Shown piece by piece: positions 10,056-20,838 of a stretch of 64,000 nucleotides of DNA. The notes under the pieces were generated by a model, which was not told the DNA's origin, ran no database searches, and saw nothing but the letters and a program-made list of their open reading frames with translations. Source of the stretch: Rapana venosa (Eukaryota > Mollusca > Gastropoda > Neogastropoda > Muricidae); NCBI GenBank assembly GCA_028751875.1, contig CM054135.1, positions 11,772,383-11,836,382 on the forward strand, given 5' to 3'. The position numbers and the translations under genes were made by a program. Each line of letters opens with the position of its first letter. The stretch's first letter is position 1.

Positions 10056-11375
10056 AAAATCTATCTATCTATCTATCTGTCCCGTAGTCTGACGACCGTG
10101 GGGGCACCCTCAAAGACTCAACAACCAGTTTCCTCCATTCCTCTCTCTGTTCTGCCTAATCTCAGGGTTTTGTTGAGTTCTAGGCCTGTCCATTCGCTGA
10201 TGTTATCCTCCCAGCTCTTCCTTGGTCTGCCTCTTCTTCTTCCTCCTTGGACAGTGCCTTGTAAAACTGTCTTTGCAAGTCCTTTGGATCTTGTGACATC
10301 CCCATACCATTTAAGTTTACGTTTTTTTACGATCGTTAGAAGGTTCTCATAGGGTCCAAGGGTTTGCTGGATTCTGTTATGCACGCTTTCGTTGCTTATG
10401 TGGTCTTTGTAGGAGATGCAAGGAGTCTCCGAAAGCATCTCATCTCCACGCCTGTACTCTTATCTCCAAATCTGCAGTCGGGGTCCATGATTCACAGGCT
10501 TTACAGAAATATGGATATGACAAGGGCGCCATTAGTCTGATCTTGGAGATAAGTGAGTTTATTTTTATTCTCACATGGTATTTAGTTTTGACAAAGTGTT
10601 TTTGTCTGTGCAGTCCTGCATTACTACTTCTGGCTTGGATCCTGGTCTGATACAATGGGTCCCAGGTACTTGAAGCTTTGAACTGTTTCCCGCTTCTGGT
10701 CATTAACCCTGATATCAGTGCTAATGCCGTTGGTGTTATTAGTCATCAGTTTGGTCTTCTCTGCACTGATTTCATGCCGTATGTTTTTGGGGGCCTTATT
10801 CCCAAGTGTTCTGTTAGGCTGGCAAGCTCTTTTTCTGATCCTGCTATTCCATCAATGTCATCTGCGAAGCGGAGGGTTTTTGATCGTTCTGCCACCAATG
10901 CTGACTGATCCTTCATGTGTTTCCAGTGCATCAGCCCTGATTCTCTCAAGGAAGATGTTGAAAGAGTGGGTGAGAGTAGACAGCCTGCCTTACTCCAAAA
11001 TGTTGTTCGAAACCATTCTCCAATTTTTGTTGTTGTAGTACACTGCACTGGTGGCCTCGCTGTACAGCTGTTTTATGACTTGATCAGGTTTGCATTTTGC
11101 GTACAATTCATGGTTGCCCACAAAGCTGCATGCCACACCTGTCAAATGCCTTCTTAAAAACGATAAATACGTGGTAAAGGTCTTGTTGATGTTGAAGGTT
11201 TCCGCTCACATAGTATTCTGAGGTTGAATATCTGTTTGGTTGTGCTGCGCCTGCTCTGAAACCTGCTTGTTCCTCAGCAATGATGGTCTCTGCTTGTGGC
11301 TTCAGTCTATTCAAAATTATCTGCGCAGGACCTTGCTTGGGTGGCATATGAGGCTGATTGTGCTGGTAATTTTCC
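10056..11375 (-). mobile_element. RTE-like LINE, 3' part (sense on minus strand)
   Basis: Minus-strand pieces in order: I-S-L-I-C-H-P-S-K (about 11360), F-K-K-A-F-D (about 11170), F-A-D-D-I-D-G (about 10880, the RT catalytic FADD), A-C-E-S-W-T (about 10500), L-K-W-Y-G-D-V-T-R and G-R-R-R-G-R-P-R-K (about 10260-10220), ending near 10080 next to a short (GATA)n tail at 10060-10079. The frame is broken by several indels. It joins an inverted 5' part at about 11375 (next entry). The element lies in the long intron of copy A, opposite to its transcription. Confidence 0.85.
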
Positions 11376-12472
11376 CGCTAGTGGGAATACACTTTGGCCA
11401 CACAAGAAATCCAGGGAAAAAGGACATGGCATAGCCAAATGGAGAAACACCACAACCAAATAGATTACATCATGGTGAAAAGACGGGTTTTAGTCTAGCG
11501 TTAACATCGCACAGACACGAAGTTTTCCAGGAGCAGACATAGGGAGGATCATGATCTTTTTGATGATGACTTTTCCGACTACGTCTAAAGAAAATCCACA
11601 GCGGAACAACATCAGGATCAAATTTGACTCGAGAAGCTGAAGGACCCAGAGGTATTTGAATTTTCAAGCAAGGATAGGGGGAAAGTTTGCAGCACTCACT
11701 GTGATAGACTCAGACATAGATACACTGACGAATAGTTTCAATACAGCAGTGACTGAAACAGCAAACGAGCTTCTTGGCAAACCGACCAGTCCAAAAACCC
11801 TGGGTCACACCCAACATCCCACAACTATGAGACAAGCGTAGAGAGGTTGAAGAAAAATAAAAATGAAACAAAAGAAAGAGCAGAACAATATAGGGAAGTC
11901 ACAAAAGAATCAGGAAGTCCATGACGGAGGCTAAAGAGAAATGTATCGGTGAACAGTGCAAGACATTGAAAAGAACATCAAGAAAAACAATAGCAAGAAA
12001 GCATATCAGCTGGTGAAAGACCTGACTAGCACAAAACAGGGAAAAGGTTTAACAATCCAAGGGCAAAATGGGAAGTGTCTCACTGACGACCAGGATATTC
12101 TGAACGATGGACAGAATACTGCTCCGACCTGTATAACTATAGAACCGCAGGAGATCCAGAAGTCCTTAATGTACCGCAAGCAAAGACAAGACAGTCACCT
12201 ATCCTCCGAGAAGAAGTGAAACAGCAGTCAGATCGCTGAAAAAAGGGGGAAATCACCAGGGGCTGACAACATTCCAGCTGGATTGGTTTTAAGCTGGAGG
12301 GGAAAAACCCTGATCACGCCTACTAAGAATCTGCAACAAGATCTGGCAGACAGGAAAATGGCCAACACCATGGACACAGTCACTCATCATCACCCTCCCC
12401 AAGAAAGGAAATCTACAAAAAATGCCTAATTACCCCACAATCAGCCTCATATGCCACCCGAGCAAAATACAC
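11376..12472 (+). mobile_element. RTE-like LINE, inverted 5' part
   Basis: Plus-strand pieces match the full element at 36.9-40.0 kb in order: the end of the endonuclease (H-H-N-Q-I-D-Y-I, about 11450), the linker (A-Y-Q-[LI]-V-K-[DE]-L-T, about 12005), W-T-E-Y-C-S-D-L-Y (about 12110), and the start of the RT (P-K-K-G-N, then T-I-S-L-I-C-H at about 12440). It stops within the same motif at which the minus-strand part begins, with roughly 30-40 bases of the element present in both. That is the structure left by twin priming during insertion. It is heavily frameshifted. Confidence 0.8.
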
Positions 12473-12949
12473 AAGTTAAAAAACCCCCACATTCTTTCGT
12501 ATTTCAAATGGTTTTCTTGCCCTAATTTACGCCTTTAAAAATAGTTTTTGATTTCCTAACATGCTGCCATTATTATGACATGAATTTGTTTCTGAAGCTA
12601 TTTGCATTTTTTAGAAAATGATCTCACCTTAATCATGTTTTGTTTACAAAGCCTAATTAGAAAGCACAAAAAATCCAATGTCCAATATTGATTGACAAAA
12701 AAAATATTTGGACGGGTTTTTTTTAAAAGCTTACGTGTAACGTGACACCTTCTTACATGCAACCTAACACCATTCATGAGTTGACACGGCAGTGATATCC
12801 TACCCCTCCCCCCGAAGTAGAGATAATGTTTCTAGATGAAAATGAATACAAAAAGAACAAAAAACCAAAATTAAAAAGGAAAGAGTAGCCTATACTGGCA
12901 AAATATACGGAACTATAATGAAAAACATAATAAATGTAAAACAAAAACT
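12473..12949. other. Intron, no recognisable gene
   Basis: AT-rich sequence with short homopolymers. It is the flank on the far side of the inverted RTE copy. Nothing coding or repetitive could be supported. Confidence 0.5.
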
Positions 12950-13265
12950 ACCCAATATTTTCTAACAACATTGTTTTCATTCTTGGGCTAGAGCTTCGAG
13001 TTTCACTAATGGCGAGGTAGCCGCATTCCGACTTTGGGCATGTATGCTGGGTATATTGTGTTTCGGTAACCCACCGAACGCTGACATGAATTACGGGATC
13101 TTTGACGGGCATATTTGAGCTTCGGGATGTGTTCATACATGAAGGGAATTAAGCACTACCAGGTCTGCACTTGAAGTTGACTGGCAGATCGTAAAAATCC
13201 CCAACTTCAATCACCAGACACTGCCGTGATTCGAACCACGACATCATGGACCCATGGGGTTAAAA
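12950..13265 (-). mobile_element. tRNA-derived SINE, family S3
   Basis: Read on the minus strand from about 13260: GTCGTGGTTCGAATCACGG (a good Pol III B box), then GTGCAGACCTGGTAGTGC, then AAAGATCCCGTAATTCATG, GTTCGGTGGGTTACC and ATACCCAGCATACATGCCC. The plus-strand copy at 50.25-50.57 kb has the same blocks in the same order, including the B box. The A box is eroded. It lies in the long intron of copy A. Confidence 0.75.
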
Positions 13266-13564
13266 TCAACGGTCTTGTCTTTTCTCGCACATTTTAGTTT
13301 TGTGCTTTAACAACACTTTGGGAACATGACTGACACACTTTAAAAGCACATCCCCCTTTCCTTTGAAACACAACCATCTCCAAAATAGCAGGGCATGGAG
13401 AAATGGCCGCCATTTTCACCCATGCAGGCCAAGAGGAGAAGGAAAGTAACCGTTTGAGAGCAAGTTGTTTCCAATAGCATGCTGTGTCTGTTAGTTCTGT
13501 AGTCTTTCCTGTTGAAGTAACACCACTGACAAAAAAGTAATGAACATAAGATTGTGTTGCTTTA

Positions 13565-13858
13565 TAATAATATAAATAATAATAATAATAATAATCATAA
13601 TAATAAATGGAATTTATAGAGCACTATATATTGCAGAGACAAATCAAAGCGCTTCCACTCAACTCATTCCCACACAGTCATGCAACCAGTAACAATTAAT
13701 AGTTCCAACAAGTCTAAATGTGCACGCACGCACACACCACACACCCCAAAACACACACACACACACACACAACACACACACACACACAACCACACACACA
13801 CATTTCACATACATAATACACGCACATACACATACGCGCGCGGGTGCGCGCACACACA

Positions 13859-13893
<35 letters not shown>

Positions 13894-14872
13894 CACACAC
13901 CCTGGCAGGGCGATAGATACTGTTTAAGGTAGGGAAAAGCTATGAGATGAAGCAGGAGAGAAAAATCTTAGGTTTGAAATAAATATGTCTTGAGATTTGG
14001 GTTTAAAAGTGTCATAGAAGGCTTTTTGGGGAAGAGAGAAAGGGAGGTCATTCCAGATCAATGGACCAGAAATAGAGAAGAGCAATGGCCGATTAGTGGA
14101 TTTTTTTACAGCTAGGTATTGGGAAGAACAAGGTATCTTCAGCAGAGCGGAGAGAACAAGGAGTGTACACGTGAAGACATTCACAGAGGTAGGCGGGTGC
14201 TGTTTTGTGGAAACATTAATTTTGTAACAGAGGGTACTGATCTTATAGTTTACTCTCTGTAGCACAGACAGCTATTGGAGAGATCGCAAGAGAGGGGTAA
14301 TGTGCTCAGATTTTTTTCTTTCTGAGGACTAGTTGAGCTGCAGAGTTTTGTATATGTTGAAGGGAGTGGATTGATGATGCTGGCAGACCAGCCAGAAGAG
14401 AATTGCAATAGTCCAGACGTGAAAGAATGAGAGAACGAGTTTGGATGTTGCATCTGTGGACAGGAACTTTCGAATTGCACGCGTTTGTAATTGTTGTCAA
14501 TAATGACTTTTAGATACTTTACAGCAGTGGATAAAGGGACTGATGCATTGCCAAATTGCATTGAAGCTATTGTAATGGAAGAGAATTTGTGTTTGGTCCC
14601 TACAAGCATGATTTCCGTTTTATCTGCATTTAGCTGAAACTTGTTCTGTATCATCCAATTTTTGATATCTTGAAAGCAGTGGGCCATATTTGTCAAGAGA
14701 GAAGGCAGATTTTCAGGAGTGACGCTGTATTGCATCTGAGAGTCATCTGTGTAAAAAATGATATTGATCTGATGACGGTTAATTATATGTGACAGTGGAA
14801 GGAAATTCAGAGTGGTGTGGATAGAAGGCAGAGGGCTAGCAGATCCCAAGAAGAGTATCATCTCACAATGTA
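13565..14872 (-). mobile_element. L2/CR1-like LINE, 5'-truncated, with RT C-terminal half
   Basis: Minus-strand coding begins at about 14860 just after the GVPQGS region and runs through I-I-F-Y-T-D-D-S-Q (YADD-like, with T for A), L-N-A-D-K-T-E-I-M-L-V-G and [18 protein letters not shown], then L-V-L-R-K-K-K and the 3' region. The 3' UTR holds a CA/CG microsatellite (about 13725-13890), then AGCGCTTTGATTTGT, TATAAATTCCAT and an (ATT)n tail (13568-13608). Frameshifts and the YTDD motif show it is inactive. The clade assignment is from the conserved RT thumb sequence. Confidence 0.85.
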
Positions 14873-14879
14873 ACACTAG

Positions 14880-15600
14880 CCCAAACGTCTAATACGGTTT
14901 AAAGGGTTTTTATTAACATGGGGCAATTAACAAACATGTTTTAACAAGCTGTGATACTTCAATTATTTTTGAGGCAGTGGAATTTTAGCACTTTGTCCTG
15001 AGACATCCATTTTTTGACACCCCTGTTTTTTTCTGCTTTGTAATTCATGAAAAATGACAATGACACAATTGGATTGTTGACAGATGTAGTCTAGTTATAC
15101 GTGGATTAGTTTAGACATAATTTGTTTACTTTTTCACTAACTGGTTAGAAGTCAAATTTTATTAAGATCCAAGACAGATTGTTGATCCTTTTTTGAAACA
15201 CAGTCGTGTATGAACTGTGGTATCAGTCTCTTTCTGGGAAAAGCATTTAATGTTCATGGCTATTTTCATAAAGTTTTGCTGGATAACTTAGCTGCCCTGT
15301 TTTCATAGGGGACTCACGTGTGGCGTCACTGACACGCTGAACCAGGACAGGCAGGCAGTACTAACAAACCCGTGAAATGATCCAGCAACAGTACATGTTC
15401 CCCTCTGGTGGGTGACCCAGGGGCAGCTTGATACCTAAAGACCTTTATAGCTGCTGATTCTGAATGTGTGGTGGAACAAGCCTGGATCAGGGTTTTGTGC
15501 TGTAAGTGGACTTGGGGGAGCTGTTGGGATTCCAGTGTCATAGAGGATGAGGCCGCTGGAACAACCTGTCTTAACATAAGACATTAAAAACGTGACTATT
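14880..15600. other. Intron, no recognisable gene
   Basis: Unique AT-rich sequence in the long intron of copy A. No motif, repeat unit or promoter element was recognised. Confidence 0.5.
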
Positions 15601-15602
15601 AC

Positions 15603-15737
15603 ATGAGTGCTTATTCCATTATCCTCGTTTTTTTTATTAAAAAAAAGTCATCTGAGCGCTTTGATTTGTTGCTTTACAAGATTCAGCGCTATATAAATTC
15701 CATACAATATTATTATTATTATTATTATTATTATTTT
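15603..15737 (+). mobile_element. Two SINE tails fused: S1 tail then S4-type tail with (ATT)n
   Basis: GTGCTTATTCCATTATCCTC followed by a T/A-rich run (about 15606-15648) is the S1 tail. It is directly followed by AGCGCTTTGATTTGTTGC, TTTACAAGATTCAGCGCTA and (ATT)n (about 15655-15737), the S4/L2-LINE tail. Two short tails back to back imply one truncated element landing at the end of another, or a composite source element. Confidence 0.65.
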
Positions 15738-15819
15738 GTACCAGCATTGCTGTTATGTTGTTCTAAGTGTTGTTTTGATTCCTGTCAAAGAAGGTTTCCA
15801 TATCAAGACAGTCTCCATT

Positions 15820-15900
15820 AATCCTTTGATTCATCGTAACTTTCACTCATTTCACCTGTACAAAATTAATTCAGGTGCTGTACTGGTTTTCACAAAAACC
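15820..15900 (+). other. Intron end shared with copy B
   Basis: TAACTTTCACTCATTTCACC followed by TGTACAAA matches the minus strand just upstream of the last exon of copy B (about 31555-31590). The two introns therefore share both ends. In copy A an old LINE fragment now separates this piece from the exon. Confidence 0.75.
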
Positions 15901-15924
15901 GTTGAACGTTTGTTAAGAGCGGTG

Positions 15925-16258
15925 AAAACCGAATGCTACGCTACATGACAAGATTAAATGGGAAGACAGGATCACGAATGAAGAACTATGGAGAATCTGC
16001 AAAGTTGATGATCAGAAGTCTGTAGCTAGTTTCCAATAGACTGCATGGGGTTTTAGCACATTCAACGGAAAGCAGACCACCACACATAAAAAAGAGCAAT
16101 GAACTTCGTAGTGGATGGAAAGAGACCCAAAGGGAAGACCTAGCAAGGCTGGGTGCCTGTATTGCAGATGATCTTAGAGATGGGGCATAAATAAGGAGGA
16201 AGCTCAAACAGAGAGAGATGGAGAAGGCTCATCCATGTTTAAACCTCCCCTGGGAGAA
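15925..16258 (+). mobile_element. Decayed LINE C-terminal fragment
   Basis: Plus-strand pieces include R-M-L-R-Y-M-T-R-L-N (about 15930), then V-D-G-K-R-P-K-G-R-P (about 16110) and I-N-K-E-E-A-Q (about 16190). This order, a Met-Leu-Arg motif, then K-R-P-x-G-R-P, then an acidic helix, is the tail of RTE-type ORFs of a subfamily other than the main one in this window. Stops and shifts are frequent. Confidence 0.6.
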
Positions 16259-16363
16259 ACATGACAAAAAAGGAAGAAGAAAAGATTCAAGTGCTGTACT
16301 CTCTTGCCCGTCATATTTCATCGTCGATTTGTTTTCAAATGTATTCTGCCGTGATTGTTTCAG

Positions 16364-16602
16364 GGATATGCCATGGTGATTTATGTCACCCAACTTTGGG
16401 AAAAGTCGTATGTGCGAAGGGAAATTTTGGGCCCGGGACCCCCCATTTCCTTCAATGGCGGGAGGTGGATCAATCCATACCACCAGCCCAAACACCCCCT
16501 TCCATGTCTTCGCTTAAGGAAGTGAAGAAGCAAAGGACAGGAATGGTGACATTGGAAGATTCATTTTACAAAAAAGTGGGAGACAGTATTTATTGTAAAT
16601 AG
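16364..16602 (+). pseudogene. Glycosyltransferase copy A, last exon (frameshifted)
   Basis: Follows the acceptor GATTGTTTCAG and aligns throughout with the last exon of copy B. It starts GGATATGCC where copy B has GTGATATGCC, so it has lost one base in the first codon. It also gains one T in ACTTTGGG. In the phase set by the upstream exon, translation holds W-E-K-S-Y-V-R-R and then runs out of frame to an early stop. The frame that resembles copy B's end (M-S-S-L-K-E-V-K-K) is reached only in another phase. With the damage in exon 1 this supports copy A being a pseudogene. Confidence 0.75.
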
Positions 16603-16900
16603 ATTGTATTTGTTCACATAAACAATTATCAAGATGTCATCCCCTAGAGGGGTCACATAAGCCCCTCCCCTTCCCTCTTACCACCCTCTATAATTTACTT
16701 CGCATTCACACACTATTCACTCAAATATAAGCGACAGGATCCACCCACACTAACTACAAATTCATCTGCAAATATCATAATACCACCTTTTCAACTTCAA
16801 GAATGGGAAAAAAAGCATAATTCGTTACGATGACATTTCCACGGATACCTGAGGTCAACAAATCTATATGGACACAAAACCACATTAGCAATGTTAAACC
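16603..16900. other. 3' flank of copy A
   Basis: Carries one copy of the 25-base motif TTTATTGTAAATAGATTGTA, which is repeated about five times at the same place in copy B. No clear AATAAA signal is seen in the first 150 bases. Otherwise featureless. Confidence 0.5.
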
Positions 16901-16904
16901 TCAC

Positions 16905-18456
16905 CTCAACTATATGTAGTCCTGTGGGCGCACCAAAACTTTGCAACCAGCTTCCTCCATCTCCGTGGGATTGCTTCCATAGCAAATTGTTCTTCGCAAG
17001 GCCATTCCATTTTCTGTTGTTGTCTTCTCATAACGGCTTGATGAAAAAAAAGCAAATGCATTGTTATTTACTGTATTATCTGGCAATAAAAATTTTACTT
17101 AATTATCGTTTTCTCTGTCTGCCTTTTTCGTCTCCCTCCTTGTACTGTTCCCTGTAGGACAGTCTTGGCCAGTCCGATGTTCGTGTGACGTGCTGTACCA
17201 CTTTAGTTTGCGTTTTTTCAGGGAAGTCAGGAGCTCTTCATATGGTCTGATATGGTTTTTAATTATTGCCCTCACTTCTTCATTAGGGATGTGACCTCTG
17301 TACGAGATACCAAGAAATTTGCAAAATCACCTCTCTCCACTGCCTGGATCCTTCTTTTAATGTGTGCTGTTTGGTTCATGTTCACATGCGTTCAAAAAAT
17401 CAGGAATGCATCAGTCTGATTTTTGAAGCTGATTGATGCGATGTTTTTGTCATTCTAGGGGAAATTTTGTTTGGTCTTTGCAGCTGTGGTTGGGCTATCC
17501 TGGAGGAATTTCAGGTTTGATCCTTCATACGATACTGTAGCTCCCAGATATTTGAAGCTATGGACGGTCTAGATTTTCCCTTTCCATCTATGATTATGTC
17601 AGTCATTGGCACTATCGACCTCAGCTAGGTTTTCTTGCACAGATATACATGCCCCAAGAGGCTTCATCTACGTGATTTTCCAGGTTGACTAACTCTTGCT
17701 CTTCTCCAGCTAGGCCATCAATGTCGTGGACAAACGTAGTGTTTTAATTGTCCTGCCTCAAATGCTGGACTGTTTTCCCTCATGATTTTAAAGTGCATCA
17801 GCCATTTTCTCTACAAGAAGATGTTGAAGAGTGGGGGGAAAGAGAGAGCAGACATCCTAGGCATACTCCAATTGTGGTTGGGAACTAAACTCCTAAGTTT
17901 TTTGTGATAGTATTTATTTATTTTATTTATTTTTTATTTCGAGGATAAAGAAATAAGCACTCATGTGATTTTTACATTTCCCGTCCCGTGTGTATGCCGG
18001 TTTTGAAAACTTGGTAATCATTCCCAAACCAGCACACAATGGACTACTCTTCCAAAAAGTGGAACGGGTTTCAATGTGTGTGCAAAATGTTCTCTGTGTG
18101 TTCGCACACGGGACTTCGGTTTATAGTCTCATCCGAAGGATTTTGTGGGGAGTAGGTCGGCACTCATATTAAGTAAAATCGTCTTGAATGAGATTCCAAC
18201 CCCGGGGCACCAGCTCATGAGGCAATGAGCATTTACTCTAACCACCAGGCCATCCCGTTCCCCAGACATAGTAGAAACCCTGCTGGTTGCCTTGTTATAG
18301 GGGCATTCTGTGGTTCTGATCAGGTTGACATTGATGTTTACAGCCCCATGGTTGCCCCCAGAGCTGCAGGCCAAGATTCTGTCGAACGCCTTCTTAAAAC
18401 CTACAAAGGCGTGGTAAAGATCTTGTTGGTGTTGCAAGTATTTCTCACATTTGACA
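16905..18456 (-). mobile_element. RTE-like LINE, 5'-truncated, split by a SINE
   Basis: The minus-strand copy is collinear with the one at 32.3-33.9 kb (shared blocks such as GACAGTCTTGGCCAGT, then AGGGAAGTCAGGAGCTCTTC, then GATCCTTC). It covers the C-terminal basic tail up to RT block A (F-K-K-A-F-D at about 18380). It is interrupted at 17907-18273 by a SINE (separate entry), and an extra AT-rich stretch of about 70 bases lies at 17040-17110. The FADD motif and most codons are damaged. Confidence 0.8.
17907..18273 (-). mobile_element. tRNA-derived SINE, family S1, with target-site duplication
   Basis: On the minus strand from about 18263: an A box (GGGATGGCCTGGTGGTTAGAG), a decayed B box (GGGGTTGGAATC), the family body (CCGAAGTCCCGTGTGCGAAC on this strand), and the tail TTTATCCTCGAAATAAA with an (AAAT)n end. 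ATAGTA occurs at both ends (17907-17912 and 18268-18273), consistent with a short target-site duplication. It sits inside the RTE copy at the place where the 32-kb copy reads straight through. Confidence 0.85.
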
Positions 18457-18835
18457 CAAATGGCATATGATATTGCAATACCATTTGTAATTTGTTCTAT
18501 TTCTATGTTGTTTCAACTTTGCACGCTGTATGTCTGCTGATGTGATGGTTGTTTCCTTGCATGATGATCATTAGAGAAAAGGAGATGTTTTCATTTTCTA
18601 CAAGCCCTTTGGTGACTGAAAAGGCTGATGCATGAAAAGCATGTTCTGTTGTATCCTGGGCAGATCGAGGACGGACCTAGAACTGTTGTTGGTTGGTCCT
18701 CCGATCCCTCTTTCCACCTCGTGCACTTCTTTCTTGCGGAGTCGCTTCTTTGAAGTTAAGCCAAAAATTCTGTGGCTTTTTTGATGGCAAGCCACTTGTC
18801 CTGGATCAAGAGCTCTCTGCCCATGTCAACCACTT
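18457..18835. other. No recognisable gene
   Basis: Sequence between the RTE copy and the minisatellite block. Open frames exist on both strands at 18598-18917 but end inside the minisatellite and lack motifs. Confidence 0.45.
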
Positions 18836-18837
18836 GG

Positions 18838-19013
18838 TTCTGATAAGTGCTCTCGTCCCATGGGCACCACTTGTTCTGATCAAGTGCTCTCTGTCACCAT
18901 GTCACCACTTGTTCTGATCAAGTGCTCTCTGTCACCATGTCACTACTTGTTCTGATCAAGTGCTCTCTGTCACCATGTCACCACTTGTTCTGATCAAGTG
19001 CTCTCTGTGGACA
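18838..19013. repeat. 38-bp minisatellite with internal inverted repeat
   Basis: About four to five units of 38 bp containing CACTTGTTCTGATCAAGTG, in which CACTTG and CAAGTG form a perfect 6-bp stem around a 7-base loop. Inner units are almost identical and the first ones are diverged (GATAAGTG, CTCGTCCC), as expected if the array expanded recently from one side. Confidence 0.9.
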
Positions 19014-19054
19014 TGTCTGGTTGTGGATCCTGACCTGTGATGGCTGCTGCTTTT

Positions 19055-19158
19055 TCAGTTAATCTTTGAAACGTTTCCTGGAAAAAGTCTTTGAAACGTT
19101 TCCTGGAAAAAGTCTTTGAAACATTTCCTGGAAAAAGTCTTTGAAACGTGTCCTGGAA
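19055..19158. repeat. 25-bp minisatellite built on a palindrome
   Basis: Four units of TCTTTGAAACGTTTCCTGG plus AAAAAG. Each contains GAAACGTTTC, a perfect 10-base palindrome. The third unit has ACATTTC and the last ACGTGTC, which break it. Confidence 0.9.
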
Positions 19159-19214
19159 GCACCATGTTCACGTTTGATCGGTTGCATAATGAATTATGGC
19201 CTGAGGGGGGTTAG

Positions 19215-19505
19215 GGTGATGCCTTAGTGGTTTGAACGTTGTACTGTAATCTGATGGCCCCCTGATGAGCCATTACGAAGGTGCCTGTTTTAAGGCATTT
19301 TACCTTGGAGTGAACATCAGTGCTGAATTACTTCCCCATAAGTAATTGCGATGAGACTATATACCGCAGCTACGTGTGCGAACACACGTAGAACATCTTG
19401 CGCACACATTCAAAGCATGTTCCACCTTTTGGAAGAGTAGGCCATTGCAATCGGTTGGGAACGGATGACAGAAATTAAAAAACGCATGCACACAGGCGTG
19501 TACTT
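19215..19505 (+). mobile_element. tRNA-derived SINE, family S1, plus strand
   Basis: Starts with a tRNA-like segment (GCCTTAGTGGTTTGAACG, A-box-like). The family body follows: GGAGTGAACATCAGTGCTGA, GATGAGACTATATACCG, CGTGTGCGAAC, GCGCACACATTCAAAGC and TTTTGGAAGAGTAGGCCA. The 3' tail is not preserved. Confidence 0.75.
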
Positions 19506-20275
19506 AGACCCATCCTGGAAGATGAAATGCAGCTGTCTCAATGGTGAAAGAAAAGGCTGCATACGCAAATCTCACCCGTGGTGAACCTGGGAGCTCTAGC
19601 TGAGGAATGAACAAAACAGAAGACTGCCAGAGAAGGCAGCTGTAGCTACTCATGTGACCTTACTACTTGCCCAGCCCAATGAGTTGCTGTGTGGCACTAT
19701 GGACTGCAGCCTGGGTAGGTTGGCTGGTCAGAGAACGTCTTTCTTCACTGGAGACCTTGTCTTGCCACTTGATGCTTCCTTGGTTTACAGTGGTACAGGT
19801 CTTTGGTATCATATTTTCTGGATTTTATGTGACAGTGCTTCAATGACTTGTACTCAAATGCAAATAAATCATTGACTAGAATTTAAAATGCTTTTATGTT
19901 TATGTTTGATTGAAGTTGTATTATAATGTGTTTTTGTTAAACAACGTTATCTTGTGGGCTTTTTTGTAAGGAAAGGTAAAGTAGCTGATTGCCCTTTCAG
20001 ATTTTGTCAACAGATGTTTTAATGTTAGTATATGTTTTACATAAGTTACAGTATCTTAATATTGTACTAAAATACATATTTAATCTAACTTTTTTAAAGA
20101 ATCAATTTGTTAGTATTTCATTTTCTTGTTTAAAACCCTTTAATTTCACCTACTTTTGAACATCATAATTGGATTTGTTGCAGAACAGTAACTATAACTG
20201 ATATCACCAATAACCCCTGCATACTTGGTTTACTGTATTTTGGGGTCCTCGGTGTGTTTGTAAAGAAAAGCTGCT
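19506..20275. other. No recognisable gene
   Basis: Mostly AT-rich unique DNA. The short open frame at 19654-19875 has no family resemblance that I can see. Confidence 0.5.
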
Positions 20276-20277
20276 TC

Positions 20278-20838
20278 TTGTGATGGGTCAGTGTCAGGTT
20301 AGCAGGTAAAGGTTTCTGTGAGGAAGGTTCCATAATGGGTCAGTGTCAGGTTAGCAGGTGAAGGTTGCTGTGAGGAAGTTCCATAATGGGTCAGTATCAG
20401 GTTAGCAGGTTAAGGTTGCCATAAGGAAGGTTCCATAATGGGTCAGTGTCAGGTTAGCAGGTAAAGGTTTCTGTGAGGAAGGTTCCATAATGGGTCAGTG
20501 TCAAGTTAGCAGGTAAAGGTTGCTGTGTGGAAGGTTCCATAATGGGTCAGTGTGAGGTTAGCAGGCGAAGGTTGCTGTGTGGAAGGTTCCATAATGGGTC
20601 AGTGTCAGGTTAGCAGGCAAAGGTTGCTGTGAGGAAGGTTCCATAATGGGTCAGTGTCAGGTTAGCAGGCAAAGGTTGCTGTGAGGAAGGTTCCATAATG
20701 GGTCAGTATCAGGTTAGCAGGTAAAGGTTGCTGTGAGGAAGGTTCCATAATGGGTCAGTGTCAGGTTAGCAGGTAAAGGTCCCTGTGAGGAAGGTTCCAT
20801 AATGGGTCAGTGTCAGGTTAGCAGGCAAAGGTTGCCAG
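20278..20838. repeat. 52-bp minisatellite, about 10-11 copies
   Basis: Units read GGTTCCATAATGGGTCAGTG followed by TCAGGTTAGCAGGTAAAGG and TTGCTGTGAGGAA. Variants differ at a few positions (AAAGG/GAAGG/TAAGG, GTGAGG/GTGTGG), and neighbouring units tend to share variants. The 52-bp length is not a multiple of three, so no repeat peptide is conserved. Confidence 0.95.
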
